Shown one piece after another: positions 41,425-50,607 of a stretch of DNA of 56,745 bases. Origin of the DNA: Clostridiales bacterium (GTDB lineage: Bacteria; Bacillota; Clostridia; Lachnospirales; Lachnospiraceae); contig JAJQCD010000015.1 of NCBI GenBank assembly GCA_021202925.1, positions 1 through 56,745 of the forward strand, given 5' to 3'. The notes beneath the pieces are model-generated. The model was not told where the DNA came from, searched no databases, and saw nothing but the letters and a program-made list of their open reading frames with translations. Position numbers and translations under genes: made by a program. Position 1 is the stretch's first letter; every line of letters starts with the position of its first letter.

Positions 41425-42439
41425 CCTCTCCATCTCCCATGCAATATTCTTCGTATCTCCTGGCAATATACTGCTCCCGGATCTCACTCATCGGCTCGAT
41501 TCCCTTCCCCAGGAAGACATTCAGATGGTTCTTCACCATATCATACCCGGCCAGGCGCGAGAACACGACGCCTCCGGCAAAACGCGGATTGCACTCGAGG
41601 AAACAGTATTCCTGCTCCCCCTGCTCTCCACTGTCGATAAACTCAAAATTGACACAGCCGCGAATATCCAATGCCCCCGCAATCTCCCGGCATTCCCGCT
41701 CCAAAAGCGCATCCCGGAACACATGAACCGACGTTCCCGCACCGTTTTGCGTCCGCAGCAGTTCCCGTCTCGCGACACAGACACAATCTCCGCTTTCCGG
41801 GTCACGAACCACATCGACGGTAATCACGTCGCCCTCAATCTTCGGCTGTACCAGATAACGCGACGAAGTCCGGCGAAGTGCCGTCGACCAGTACGCCATC
41901 TGTGCCGGATCCTGAACGATGTGCAGATCCTGACTGCTACGCCCATCCACCGGCTTAATCACCTGCGGAAATGTCATGTCCCCATATCCGGAAGACGCCT
42001 CCGCAAGAAAAATCCGGGTCAGCCATTTGCCTGGAATCGTCCGGCAGAGCTTCCTCTCCGAGAGAAACTCCTCCATCTTTTCTTTATTGCGGCACCAGGT
42101 GATCGTCTCTGAACCGGACATACAGACAGCAGCCGTCAGACCGCCCATGCCCGGGTCTTCCAGACGCCAAGCCTGAAGCGCATCCACCTCAACATCCGTG
42201 AGCGGAAGAATCCAGGAAACCCGCTCTCTCTCACATACATCCAGCAGAAAATTCCGGTAGGCCGTCTCATCCAGCCCAGACACCGACGGATAGAACACGT
42301 CCACATCACGGGAAGACGCCACCCATTTTGCCGGGTAAATGTCACACCCAACCACCCGGAATCCCATCTGCCGGCAGACGCGGATCACCTCTCCCGCGGA
42401 AAATGAACCGATCGCCGTCACCAACACGGATTGTTTCAT
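41408..42439 (-). CDS. ATP-grasp domain protein
   Basis: A 343-residue ATP-grasp ligase-like protein of the carbamoyl-phosphate synthetase fold. The N-terminal Rossmann-like preATP-grasp domain starts with SVLVTAIGSFS, and the metal-binding end reads YCFLECNPRFAGG. It may add an amino acid or other acyl group to an amino sugar, possibly the product of the aminotransferase it overlaps by 17 bases. The precise substrate is unknown. Confidence 0.85.
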   Translation of the reverse strand: MKQSVLVTAIGSFSAGEVIRVCRQMGFRVVGCDIYPAKWVASSRDVDVFYPSVSGLDETAYRNFLLDVCERERVSWILPLTDVEVDALQAWRLEDPGMGGLTAAVCMSGSETITWCRNKEKMEEFLSERKLCRTIPGKWLTRIFLAEASSGYGDMTFPQVIKPVDGRSSQDLHIVQDPAQMAYWSTALRRTSSRYLVQPKIEGDVITVDVVRDPESGDCVCVARRELLRTQNGAGTSVHVFRDALLERECREIAGALDIRGCVNFEFIDSGEQGEQEYCFLECNPRFAGGVVFSRLAGYDMVKNHLNVFLGKGIEPMSEIREQYIARRYEEYCMGDGEDDTEA

Positions 42440-42452
42440 GCCCTTCGGCCTC

Positions 42453-43904
42453 CTATCTTTTCAGTCTTTCCTTCCCCATCTTCCAGAGGTAAAAGAAACT
42501 CTCCATCCGGCATAGCCACGCCAGAAACACATACACAGCCACGCCAAATATCATCTGCAAGGCAAGCTTCATCCACGCCGACGCTACCGGCGCCCATGCG
42601 CCGAATACCATCACCGCCACGCACATCACCACCGACAGCAAAAGCGACGGCGCCACATCCATCCACTGATGAAGGATACTGTAGCCCAACAGCCTCTGGT
42701 TGGGTGCCGCGTTCACAAACGTGCACAGAAAATCCTGAAACGCTTTCAGACCCACCATAATATATACGTCAAACTGCATTCCTATGACAAGCGCAATCAC
42801 GCTCAGCAGCTTCTTTACGACCTCCAGTGTCAGGAAAATGTCGCTGCGCCCCACCGCATTGACCGCCTGCAGGTTTGTGATGTGAATCGGCCAGAAGCAA
42901 TAGGAAATACACATCATACGAAGAAACGGAACACTGATCATCCATTTCTCCCCCAGGAGCGCCAGCACCAGCGTATCCGCCACCGCAAACAGACCCAGAA
43001 GCATTGGCAGGACCAGAAAGGAGCTGAGCCGAATCGCGCGCCGCATCATGGAGCGCAGGCGCTCTGGGCTGTCCTGCTCGGCGGAAAAAGCCGGCAGCAG
43101 CACCGCCTGAATCGCCGCGCCGAGATTACTCGCAACCAGTTTTGGAAACTGTTCTCCCCGGTTATAGCTTCCCAGCAATTCTTCATTATAGATCTTCCCG
43201 ATCAGAAGTCCATACAGATTATTAAAAATCGTATCCAGAAGCGAAGCGCACAGGAGCTTCCAGCCGAATGCAAACATGGCCTTCACCCGTCTGACCGCAA
43301 AGCACAGCCTTGGTCGCCAGGATACCGTCACAAAAAGCACCGCCATCAGTGCCAGATAATAGCTGATCTGCTGCCAGACCATCGCCCACACGCCAAAGCC
43401 CTCACAGGCCATGCCGATGCTCACCGCGCCCGACACCAGAGAAGCCGTCAGCGTAGAAAAAAACAGCCCGCGAAACTCCATATTCCGCGAAACCCATGCT
43501 GTCTGTACCGAGATCACCGCCCCGGGAAACAACACCAGTGAAAGCGTCCGCACAACCTTAAAAAGCCCGCCAATGCCGTAAAAAGCTTCAATCGATGGAG
43601 CTGCAAGATACAGCAGACCATACAGGACGGCCGCGATCGCCAGTTCAAAATAGCAGACCGACGAAAAATCGATTTCATCCGCTCCGCGCCGCTGAATCAG
43701 CGCCGTGCTGAATCCACTCTGCACAAAGGTGTTCGCGATCGTGATAAAGATCGTGATGATACCCACCACCCCGTATTCGGCCGGTGTCAGCAGACGCGCC
43801 AGGATAATCGCGATCACAAACTGTACGCCCTGGGCGCCGCCATTCTCCAGCAGCTTCCAGAACAGCCCCGCGGCTACCCGGTTCTTCATATCATTCTGAG
43901 CCAC
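42453..43904 (-). CDS. Polysaccharide flippase, WzxC-like (second of two)
   Basis: A 483-residue protein with about 12-14 helices of the lipopolysaccharide/teichuronic acid flippase family. The opening RVAAGLFWKLLENGGAQGVQF and the ARLLTPAEYGVVG segment are typical. The start is a GTG seven bases after GGGGGAGG; an ATG five codons later is an alternative. It follows the glycosyltransferase with one base between the stop and the GTG. Confidence 0.88.
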   Translation of the reverse strand: MAQNDMKNRVAAGLFWKLLENGGAQGVQFVIAIILARLLTPAEYGVVGIITIFITIANTFVQSGFSTALIQRRGADEIDFSSVCYFELAIAAVLYGLLYLAAPSIEAFYGIGGLFKVVRTLSLVLFPGAVISVQTAWVSRNMEFRGLFFSTLTASLVSGAVSIGMACEGFGVWAMVWQQISYYLALMAVLFVTVSWRPRLCFAVRRVKAMFAFGWKLLCASLLDTIFNNLYGLLIGKIYNEELLGSYNRGEQFPKLVASNLGAAIQAVLLPAFSAEQDSPERLRSMMRRAIRLSSFLVLPMLLGLFAVADTLVLALLGEKWMISVPFLRMMCISYCFWPIHITNLQAVNAVGRSDIFLTLEVVKKLLSVIALVIGMQFDVYIMVGLKAFQDFLCTFVNAAPNQRLLGYSILHQWMDVAPSLLLSVVMCVAVMVFGAWAPVASAWMKLALQMIFGVAVYVFLAWLCRMESFFYLWKMGKERLKR

Positions 43905-43905
43905 T

Positions 43906-44910
43906 TCATTTCCTCCCCCGCGTCGTCCCGTGGAAGGCGCCCTGCAACCATCGATAGACTCCCGGATACGCTGCCTCCAGGCGGATAAAAAAACGGGTGC
44001 GCAGATTCAGTTCCCGGTAAAACCCGCGATTCTCTGCAGCCAGAATCTTTGAAAACCGCCTGGTATTTACCCAGGTCAGATACCGCAGCCGCCGCACCGC
44101 GTGCGCCACCGTACCATGGAACCGCCCGCCGTTTCTTTCGTCAAAGCCGCGGTACATCCGCTCCATCGCCTGGGCATACTCACGCTGTTTGCGCTCATAA
44201 TCGCCCTCTTTCATCAGATTCGTCCAGGAAAATGTCCCCCCGAGCCGATAGACACACATGGGCTCGTCCATATAGTATGCCCAGCCCCGCTCCGCCGCAA
44301 GCAGCTGCAGCGGAATATCGGCAATCGGCGCCTGCACATAGAAATCCGGCAGCTGCTCCACCATCTTTCGCCGGAACATCAGCGAAGCTGTCGGGTAGCC
44401 GGATGTCTTGTCTATGATCTCCTCCGGCCGGACCCGTCGGCTGCCCCGGTAAGGACGCATCATCCGCTCCGTAAACGCCCTGCCCTGGACCTCTACCTTC
44501 GCACTGTGAAAACAGAGCGAGCAGTGCGGATGCGCCTCCAGAAAATCTACCTGCTTCTGCAGCTTATCTGCATCCGTCCAGTAATCGTCTCCTTCGCACA
44601 TGGCAATATAGCGGCCACGCGCCCTCGGGAAATTAAAGGTTCCGCTGATATTGGTCATGCCCTTTGAATATTGATTCTCCGTCTGCAGAATCGGAAAAAT
44701 CTGCTCCGGATAGCGCCTGGCGTATTCTTTTATGATCTCTGCCGTCCCATCCGTCGACGCGTCGTCGTGGATCAGTACTTCATAAGCGAAATTCGTCCTC
44801 TGCGTGACAAATCCCTCCAGTGCGTCCCGGATGTATTCCGCCTGGTTGTACGCGATGCAGCAGATACTGACCAGAATCGTTTTCTCATCACCCGGCTGTC
44901 TCATTCCCAT
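43906..44910 (-). CDS. Family 2 glycosyltransferase, first gene of the polysaccharide operon
   Basis: A 334-residue GT-A enzyme. It shows ICCIAYNQAEYI, LIHDDASTDGT and the CEGDDYWTD acidic motif, as in capsule and rhamnan glycosyltransferases. The C-terminal third is basic and probably membrane-associated. It lies about 70 bases after a good promoter, which places it first in the 11-gene operon. Confidence 0.9.
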   Translation of the reverse strand: MGMRQPGDEKTILVSICCIAYNQAEYIRDALEGFVTQRTNFAYEVLIHDDASTDGTAEIIKEYARRYPEQIFPILQTENQYSKGMTNISGTFNFPRARGRYIAMCEGDDYWTDADKLQKQVDFLEAHPHCSLCFHSAKVEVQGRAFTERMMRPYRGSRRVRPEEIIDKTSGYPTASLMFRRKMVEQLPDFYVQAPIADIPLQLLAAERGWAYYMDEPMCVYRLGGTFSWTNLMKEGDYERKQREYAQAMERMYRGFDERNGGRFHGTVAHAVRRLRYLTWVNTRRFSKILAAENRGFYRELNLRTRFFIRLEAAYPGVYRWLQGAFHGTTRGRK

Positions 44911-44986
44911 CAGGCCTTTCTATCTTAAATGATTTTCCCCCGCCAAACATTACATTCCTCTTACTTTTTTCTTGCCAATCCCTTTT

Positions 44987-45015
44987 ATTTTACAATATCG
45001 CCACAAATTTGTAAA
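44987..45015 (-). promoter_or_regulatory. Promoter of the polysaccharide operon
   Basis: Minus-strand TTTACA (45010-45015), 17-base spacer and TAAAAT (44987-44992), giving a leader of about 70 bases. The plus-strand gene at 45088 must start from the same 177-base gap, but its promoter boxes are not clear. Confidence 0.6.
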
Positions 45016-45087
45016 TCTGATATGGCATTTTTCACCGGATTATGCTACATTAACTGTAATAGTTGAGACACAGGAGGGATTTTTCAA

Positions 45088-46788
45088 ATGCACAAGTACA
45101 GAACATACGGACTCTCTCTGCTACTCGCCGGAGCGATGGCTGCCACGACCGTTTTCCCCGCATTCGCGGACGAGACATCCACCGGCACGGTGATCTCCGT
45201 TTCCAGTCCGGGGGCTTCCTCGGACACGGTGACCGGACCATCGGCCAGCGCCGTAATCACTGCCGGTTCCGGTGCGAGCGGATCAGACAGTTCTTCCAAT
45301 ATTTACAGCGGCCCGGGCGCTTCTTCCTCGTCGACAGCTGCGACGACAACCAGCAGCCCCACCGTTGAGGCCGGCGTTGGCGTCAGCCCATCCGGTGACA
45401 GCGCTTCTTCGCAGACCACGACCGTAACGCCGGAGACTTCGGTCTCCACAGGCTCGACGGATACGACCACGACGCCCACCGCAGACTCCGAACTGACGGA
45501 AGCACAGGCAGCGGAACTGGAAGCAGAACAGGCGGCCGCCGCAGAAGAAGCAGCGAATCTGAACAACCCACTGATTGTTCCCGAACGGACGCCTCATCTG
45601 CAGACGACGGTTCTCAGCCTTGATCTCGGCGACTGGTCCAATCCTTATGTGAACAACCAGCAGATTGAAGGAATGACATCCGGTTTCAGCGGTCTGTCTA
45701 CCTTTCTCGAATCCATCCATGGCAACGTACTCTACCGTACCTACAGTGAGTCGCAGGGCTGGACCGGCTGGGCCATGAATGGACAACAGACCGCGAATAC
45801 GATCAGTCTGGTACCGGTCGAAGCGATCCAGTACCGGTTTGCGGGACCCGTCGGCGATCAGTATGATATTTATTATTCCACGATTTTAAGCGACGGCACA
45901 CGCACCGGCTGGGCGAAGAACGGCGAGACGGCCGGAAGCATGGGACAGGGACTTTATCTGACCGGCTACCAGCTTGCCTTCTATAAGAAAGGCAGCGCCG
46001 AGGCCGCAAGTCTTGATACAACGAACGCCCTGATGTCCGCACACGCAGACGGCGTCCAGTATGTAGACGGTGTGCTCCAGTATATCACCGGTACCGGCGG
46101 CGGCTATACCGGCTGGGGCTGGTCCGGCAACGACCGCTATTACTTCCAGGATTCCTATCCGGTGACCGGCTGGCAGTATGTGGACGGCTACAAATATTAT
46201 TTTGCCGAAGACGGCAAGCTGGTCAGTGACGTGGAATCCCTGCTGGAAGGCGACGGACCCTACCTGATCAAGGTCAACAAAGAGATGAACTGCATGACCA
46301 TCTACGCACAGGACGGCGGCAACGGCTACATTATCCCCGTCAAGTCCTTCCTGACCTCCGTCGGCGATGACACACCGATCGGCACCTTCTCCACACCGGA
46401 GAAGTACCGCTGGCGCCTGATGATCCATGATGTGTATACCCAGTACGCAACCCGACTGGGTTCCGGGCTTTCGTTCCTGATCCACTCGATCATCTATGAC
46501 GCCGCAGATCCGTACACCGTATGGGCCAGCACCTACAACAATCTGGGCATCGCCCGCTCCGCCGGCTGCATCCGCCTCGCCTCCGGCGACGCCAAATGGG
46601 TCTACGATCACTGCCCGCTTGGTACAACCATCGTTGTCTACAACAGCTCCGTTGCAGGACCGTTTGAACGGCCAACGATCGCTTACGAGATCCCCTTCGA
46701 ACAGACCTGGGACCCGACCGATCCCAACGTCACCGAAGAAGGCATCGCAGCCGAAACGGCCCGCATCATGGCAGCATTCAACCAGTAA
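45088..46788 (+). CDS. Exported L,D-transpeptidase (YkuD domain)
   Basis: Peptidoglycan cross-linking or remodelling enzyme outside the membrane. The 566-residue protein has a signal peptide (cleavage after about residue 27, AFA), a long Ser/Thr-rich spacer to about 165, Tyr/Trp/Gly-rich cell-wall-binding-like repeats (about 175-385) and a C-terminal YkuD domain. The catalytic Cys is C494 in ARSAGCIRL, with H466 upstream. The start follows AGGAGGG. It is a single gene flanked by the polysaccharide operon and a strong terminator. Confidence 0.92.
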   Translation: MHKYRTYGLSLLLAGAMAATTVFPAFADETSTGTVISVSSPGASSDTVTGPSASAVITAGSGASGSDSSSNIYSGPGASSSSTAATTTSSPTVEAGVGVSPSGDSASSQTTTVTPETSVSTGSTDTTTTPTADSELTEAQAAELEAEQAAAAEEAANLNNPLIVPERTPHLQTTVLSLDLGDWSNPYVNNQQIEGMTSGFSGLSTFLESIHGNVLYRTYSESQGWTGWAMNGQQTANTISLVPVEAIQYRFAGPVGDQYDIYYSTILSDGTRTGWAKNGETAGSMGQGLYLTGYQLAFYKKGSAEAASLDTTNALMSAHADGVQYVDGVLQYITGTGGGYTGWGWSGNDRYYFQDSYPVTGWQYVDGYKYYFAEDGKLVSDVESLLEGDGPYLIKVNKEMNCMTIYAQDGGNGYIIPVKSFLTSVGDDTPIGTFSTPEKYRWRLMIHDVYTQYATRLGSGLSFLIHSIIYDAADPYTVWASTYNNLGIARSAGCIRLASGDAKWVYDHCPLGTTIVVYNSSVAGPFERPTIAYEIPFEQTWDPTDPNVTEEGIAAETARIMAAFNQ

Positions 46789-46803
46789 GAACCGAACCTT
46801 CCG

Positions 46804-46845
46804 GACAGAAAAAGAAGGAGTCAGCCGACTCCTTCTTTTTCTGTC
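46804..46845. terminator. Bidirectional intrinsic terminator
   Basis: A perfect 19-bp inverted repeat (46804-46822 and 46827-46845) with a 4-base loop. The GGAGTC/GACTCC core is followed by a T-rich stretch in both directions. It separates the L,D-transpeptidase from the convergent antiporter operon. Confidence 0.9.
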
Positions 46846-46866
46846 TGAACCACTGCACATCCCTTC

Positions 46867-49047
46867 TTACATCCAGAGAATATAAACCAGTGTCAGGCAC
46901 AACCCCACCCCGGCCAGCATCAGTCCGAAAGACAGGCTCCGGCCAATGATCATTCCGTTCTCCCGCAGTTCCTCATAACGAAGCGCAAGGGTATGCCGGT
47001 GATCCACCTGAAGCGGATGCTTGCGCCGCCAGAGACAGTTCGCCACTGCCTGTGCGGCGTTCATTATACCGCCAAGTGCGTCCGTGAATGGATTTCCCTC
47101 CAGCCGTTCGCGCGGCAGCGGGCTGTCCCGGTAAATACTTTTTCTTAAGCCAACCACCAGACCATCCGGCGCCCGCTCATACGCGCGGGCAAACACTGCG
47201 CCAACCGGAATCAGGACCTGCACGATCCGGTCTGTGAGCCCATCCGGCACCAGACAGCAGGCTCCCAGCACCAGCGGCACGAACTCCATCAGAAGCGGCC
47301 GGTAAATCCGGTTTTCCAGATCCAGCCAGGACGGCCAGCGATTGATATACGCCCCTTCCTTCATCAGAATCTTTCGGATGACAAACAGATAAACCAGGGC
47401 GCCGATGGTGATGGAAACCAGTCCGCCGCAAAGATTAGTCAGGCTGAAATAATGAACCGTTTCGCCAAACCCGGCAAGCCGCATCAGCCCCTGTCCCAGC
47501 GCCGCCGCCCGATCCATCACCGTATGCGGAAACAAACCCCAGATAAACAGCACCAACGCACTTCCGGCCAGGGCAAACGTACTCTCCCCATTCATATAAC
47601 CCGTCTGACTGTCATATTTTTCCTGTCTGGCTCTGTCCCTGTTTTCCTCCACAAATATCGCAACAAACAGCTTCGTCATATAAGCGACCGTCAATCCACC
47701 GGAAAACAGGAATACATATTCCAACGCCCGCATGACTCCGACACTTCCGTACTCCACAATACTCTCATGAAGCAGCGTCTTGCTGATATATCCGCCAAAA
47801 AACGGAATACCGCCGATCGCCAGGGCGCCGGTCAGAAAGATGGCCTTCAGCAATGGCTTTTTCCTGCCGAATCCACGAATCTCGTTCAGATCCAGCGCGT
47901 GCGCATTCCAGTAAATGACGCCCGCCGCCAGAAACAGAACCAGCTTGATCAGAGAATGATTGACCATATGCAGCATGGTTCCATGCACCGCAAGCGCATT
48001 CTCCTCACCAAGCAGGCACTGCATTCCCACCCCGATCAGGATAAAACCAATCTGAGACATGGAGGAACAGGCCAGCGTCCGTTTCAGATCAATGGAACAG
48101 ACCGCAAGCAGGGCGCCAATCAGCATCGTCACCGCACCGATTGCCAGAATCAGATTTCCCCATTTCGCATCGTGCAAAAACAGACCGCAGGTAATAACCA
48201 GCACGCCATAGATGCCCGTCTTCGTGAGGATACCAGACAGCAGCGCAGACGCAGGTGCCGGCGCCACCGGATGTGCCTTCGGCAGCCAGATATGAAGCGG
48301 AAACGCACCCGCCTTCGCCCCAAAACCAACCAGCATACAGGAACCCAGCGCATACAGAACCGTCTTGTTTTCATACCCGGCCGCAGCTTTGGCCAACGCG
48401 GCTATCTCCAGCGTGCCAAGCTCATGCCGGATACCAAAAATCCCCATCAGCATCACCAGGCCACCGATCACCGCCACCGCCAGATAGGTATCCGCGGCTC
48501 GAAGCGCAGGGACTGTTTCCTCCTGTGCGACCCACACATACGAAGTAAAGGACATCATCTCAAAAAATACAAAGGTCGTATACAGGTTTGCCGACAGAAA
48601 CACCCCCATCGTCGCTCCCAGTGTCAGTAGCAAAAACAGATAAAAACGAGGGGTATTTGGATAACCGGTGAAATACTGCCGCGACAGAATTACCGTCATC
48701 ATCCACATGAACGCCACAATCATGGCATATAACAGGCGAAATCCATCCAGTGTAAAGGAAAAGCCAAAACCGCACACCTCGGCCACATGCAGCGACAGAA
48801 CCGCGCCTTCTCCCACCATACCGGCATATCGCACGAACAGCCAGCCCATCGCCAGGCATTCCGTCACTGCAAAGAAATCCGCACAGAATCCGCTGTCCCG
48901 AAGCATCGCATCCGCCATCCGCTGTGCGTCATGCCCGCCGCCGGATGCCATGGCCCGTCGCCCCGCCCACTGACCGGCTATCCAGGAAAGGAAGCCGCCG
49001 ACAAACGGGTAACACACCAGAAATCCCAAAAACCAGGCTTCATTCAT
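46867..49047 (-). CDS. Large antiporter-type subunit, NuoL/HyfB/MrpA-like (fourth)
   Basis: A 726-residue membrane protein with about 16-18 helices, of the proton-conducting NuoL/M/N-Mrp family. Helix 5 has the Glu in FFEMMSF, and GFGAKAGAFPLHIWLPKAHP carries the transport Lys and the broken-helix region. A C-terminal extension beyond residue 550 includes a cytoplasmic stretch and a last helix ending in LVYILWM, as in HyfB/HycC-like subunits. It is the last gene of the operon, 13 bases after the third antiporter-type subunit. No hydrogenase subunit follows. Confidence 0.88.
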   Translation of the reverse strand: MNEAWFLGFLVCYPFVGGFLSWIAGQWAGRRAMASGGGHDAQRMADAMLRDSGFCADFFAVTECLAMGWLFVRYAGMVGEGAVLSLHVAEVCGFGFSFTLDGFRLLYAMIVAFMWMMTVILSRQYFTGYPNTPRFYLFLLLTLGATMGVFLSANLYTTFVFFEMMSFTSYVWVAQEETVPALRAADTYLAVAVIGGLVMLMGIFGIRHELGTLEIAALAKAAAGYENKTVLYALGSCMLVGFGAKAGAFPLHIWLPKAHPVAPAPASALLSGILTKTGIYGVLVITCGLFLHDAKWGNLILAIGAVTMLIGALLAVCSIDLKRTLACSSMSQIGFILIGVGMQCLLGEENALAVHGTMLHMVNHSLIKLVLFLAAGVIYWNAHALDLNEIRGFGRKKPLLKAIFLTGALAIGGIPFFGGYISKTLLHESIVEYGSVGVMRALEYVFLFSGGLTVAYMTKLFVAIFVEENRDRARQEKYDSQTGYMNGESTFALAGSALVLFIWGLFPHTVMDRAAALGQGLMRLAGFGETVHYFSLTNLCGGLVSITIGALVYLFVIRKILMKEGAYINRWPSWLDLENRIYRPLLMEFVPLVLGACCLVPDGLTDRIVQVLIPVGAVFARAYERAPDGLVVGLRKSIYRDSPLPRERLEGNPFTDALGGIMNAAQAVANCLWRRKHPLQVDHRHTLALRYEELRENGMIIGRSLSFGLMLAGVGLCLTLVYILWM

Positions 49048-49060
49048 CGTTGTTCCTCCT

Positions 49061-50596
49061 TCAGTGAATCACATCCACCAGCCGTGTCAGCTCATCGATC
49101 AGCGGCTGCGGATGCAGGCCGAAAGCAATCATCGCGACCACGAATATGCCGATCGGCAGAAGCATCCGCCACCCAGGATCGTGAACCTGGTCATACGGGA
49201 CAGGCGTCGCATGACCGGCTCCCGCAGGCGTCACGCTCACCCGTTCCGTACTCCCACTCCCAGAATCCTTCGCCGGGAAAAAGGCGTGTACCGATACCGT
49301 CAGCATATAAATCGCCGTCAGCAACGCGGAAGCCATCAGCGCGGCAATTCCCACATAGCCCAGCAGATTCCGGCTCTCTATCGCCGCCTTCACCAGATTC
49401 CACTTGCTGATGAAGCCGCATAACCCGGGCACACCCATCAGAGCCAGCCCACACACCGTACAGGCCGCGAAAACCTTTGGCATCCGTCGGCCCAGACCAT
49501 CCAACTGCCAGATATACTCACGCCCGCTCCGGCTGATCACCGCACCCGCACAGAAAAACATGCAAATCTTCATCAGCGCGTGAAAAACCATATGGCTCAG
49601 TGCACCAACCAGACCAGATGGCGTCATCAGCGCGGTGCCGAACAGAATATACGACAGATTGCCGACCGTTGACCACGCCAGTCTCCGTTTCAGGTGCGTC
49701 TCCTTCACCGCGCGGCTGCAACCATAGACGATGGTAACGATCACCGGAATCAACACCACCGTCTGCGCCCAGGTTCCACAAAGGAACTGTGCGCCAAAGC
49801 TGTAATAGGTAATGCGCATAGTCGTAAACGCCCCCGCCTTGACGACCGCCACCGCATGCAGCAAAGCCGTCACCGGAGTCGGCGCCACACCTGCCTTCGG
49901 AAGCCAGCCAGAGAACGGAAACATCGCCGACTTGACGCTGAATCCGAAAAAGCAGAACACATAAATCAGCAGCAGCAGATTTTTGCGGTCACCGATCTTC
50001 ACCAGATCAAGTACCCCGCCCGGCACAAAATCCGCTGTCGTCCCATAGATGAGGATAAAAATAACGCCCATAAATGCGAACGCCGCGCCGCCCAGCGAAT
50101 AGTACAGATACGTCCGGCTTGCCAGAATCGCTTCCCGCGTCAGCGTGTGCATCACCAGCGGCAAGGTAACCAGCGTCAGCATCTCATAAAAGCAGTACAT
50201 GGTCACCACATCCTCCGCCAGAGCGATTCCCATCGTCACTCCATAGGTGACGGTATAGAACAGGAAAAAGGTCACCTCATGTTCCTCCTGCTCCATGTAC
50301 TCAAACGCGTAAAGCGTCGCCAGCGGCCAGAGCACGGCAATGATCCCGACAAACACCGTTCCCAGCCCATCCAGCTTCAGGCTCAGCGTCAGATTACTCG
50401 TAAACCGGAAAATCACGATGCGCTCCTCTGGCCGGTGAAACAGAAGCAGCAGCGCCAGTACCGAAGTCACAAGCACCACACCCTCGATATAGACCTGCCT
50501 CTGCCTCCGGCTCTGAAACGGCAGCAATGGAAGTAACGCACCGCCAAGAACAGGAAGCACCACAACAACTGCCAGCAGAATGGCACTCATTCCCAT
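49061..50596 (-). CDS. Antiporter-type subunit, MrpD/NuoM-like (third)
   Basis: A 511-residue, roughly 14-helix member of the NuoM/MrpD family. It has YEMLTL with the helix-5 Glu, GFSVKSAMFPFSGWLPKAG with the helix-7 Lys, and a further Lys in HALMKICMFF. A hydrophilic loop near the C-terminus (about 445-475) is unusual. The start follows AAAGGGGG; a second ATG two codons later is possible. Confidence 0.88.
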   Translation of the reverse strand: MGMSAILLAVVVVLPVLGGALLPLLPFQSRRQRQVYIEGVVLVTSVLALLLLFHRPEERIVIFRFTSNLTLSLKLDGLGTVFVGIIAVLWPLATLYAFEYMEQEEHEVTFFLFYTVTYGVTMGIALAEDVVTMYCFYEMLTLVTLPLVMHTLTREAILASRTYLYYSLGGAAFAFMGVIFILIYGTTADFVPGGVLDLVKIGDRKNLLLLIYVFCFFGFSVKSAMFPFSGWLPKAGVAPTPVTALLHAVAVVKAGAFTTMRITYYSFGAQFLCGTWAQTVVLIPVIVTIVYGCSRAVKETHLKRRLAWSTVGNLSYILFGTALMTPSGLVGALSHMVFHALMKICMFFCAGAVISRSGREYIWQLDGLGRRMPKVFAACTVCGLALMGVPGLCGFISKWNLVKAAIESRNLLGYVGIAALMASALLTAIYMLTVSVHAFFPAKDSGSGSTERVSVTPAGAGHATPVPYDQVHDPGWRMLLPIGIFVVAMIAFGLHPQPLIDELTRLVDVIH

Positions 50597-50607
50597 CGCC
50601 CCCTTTT

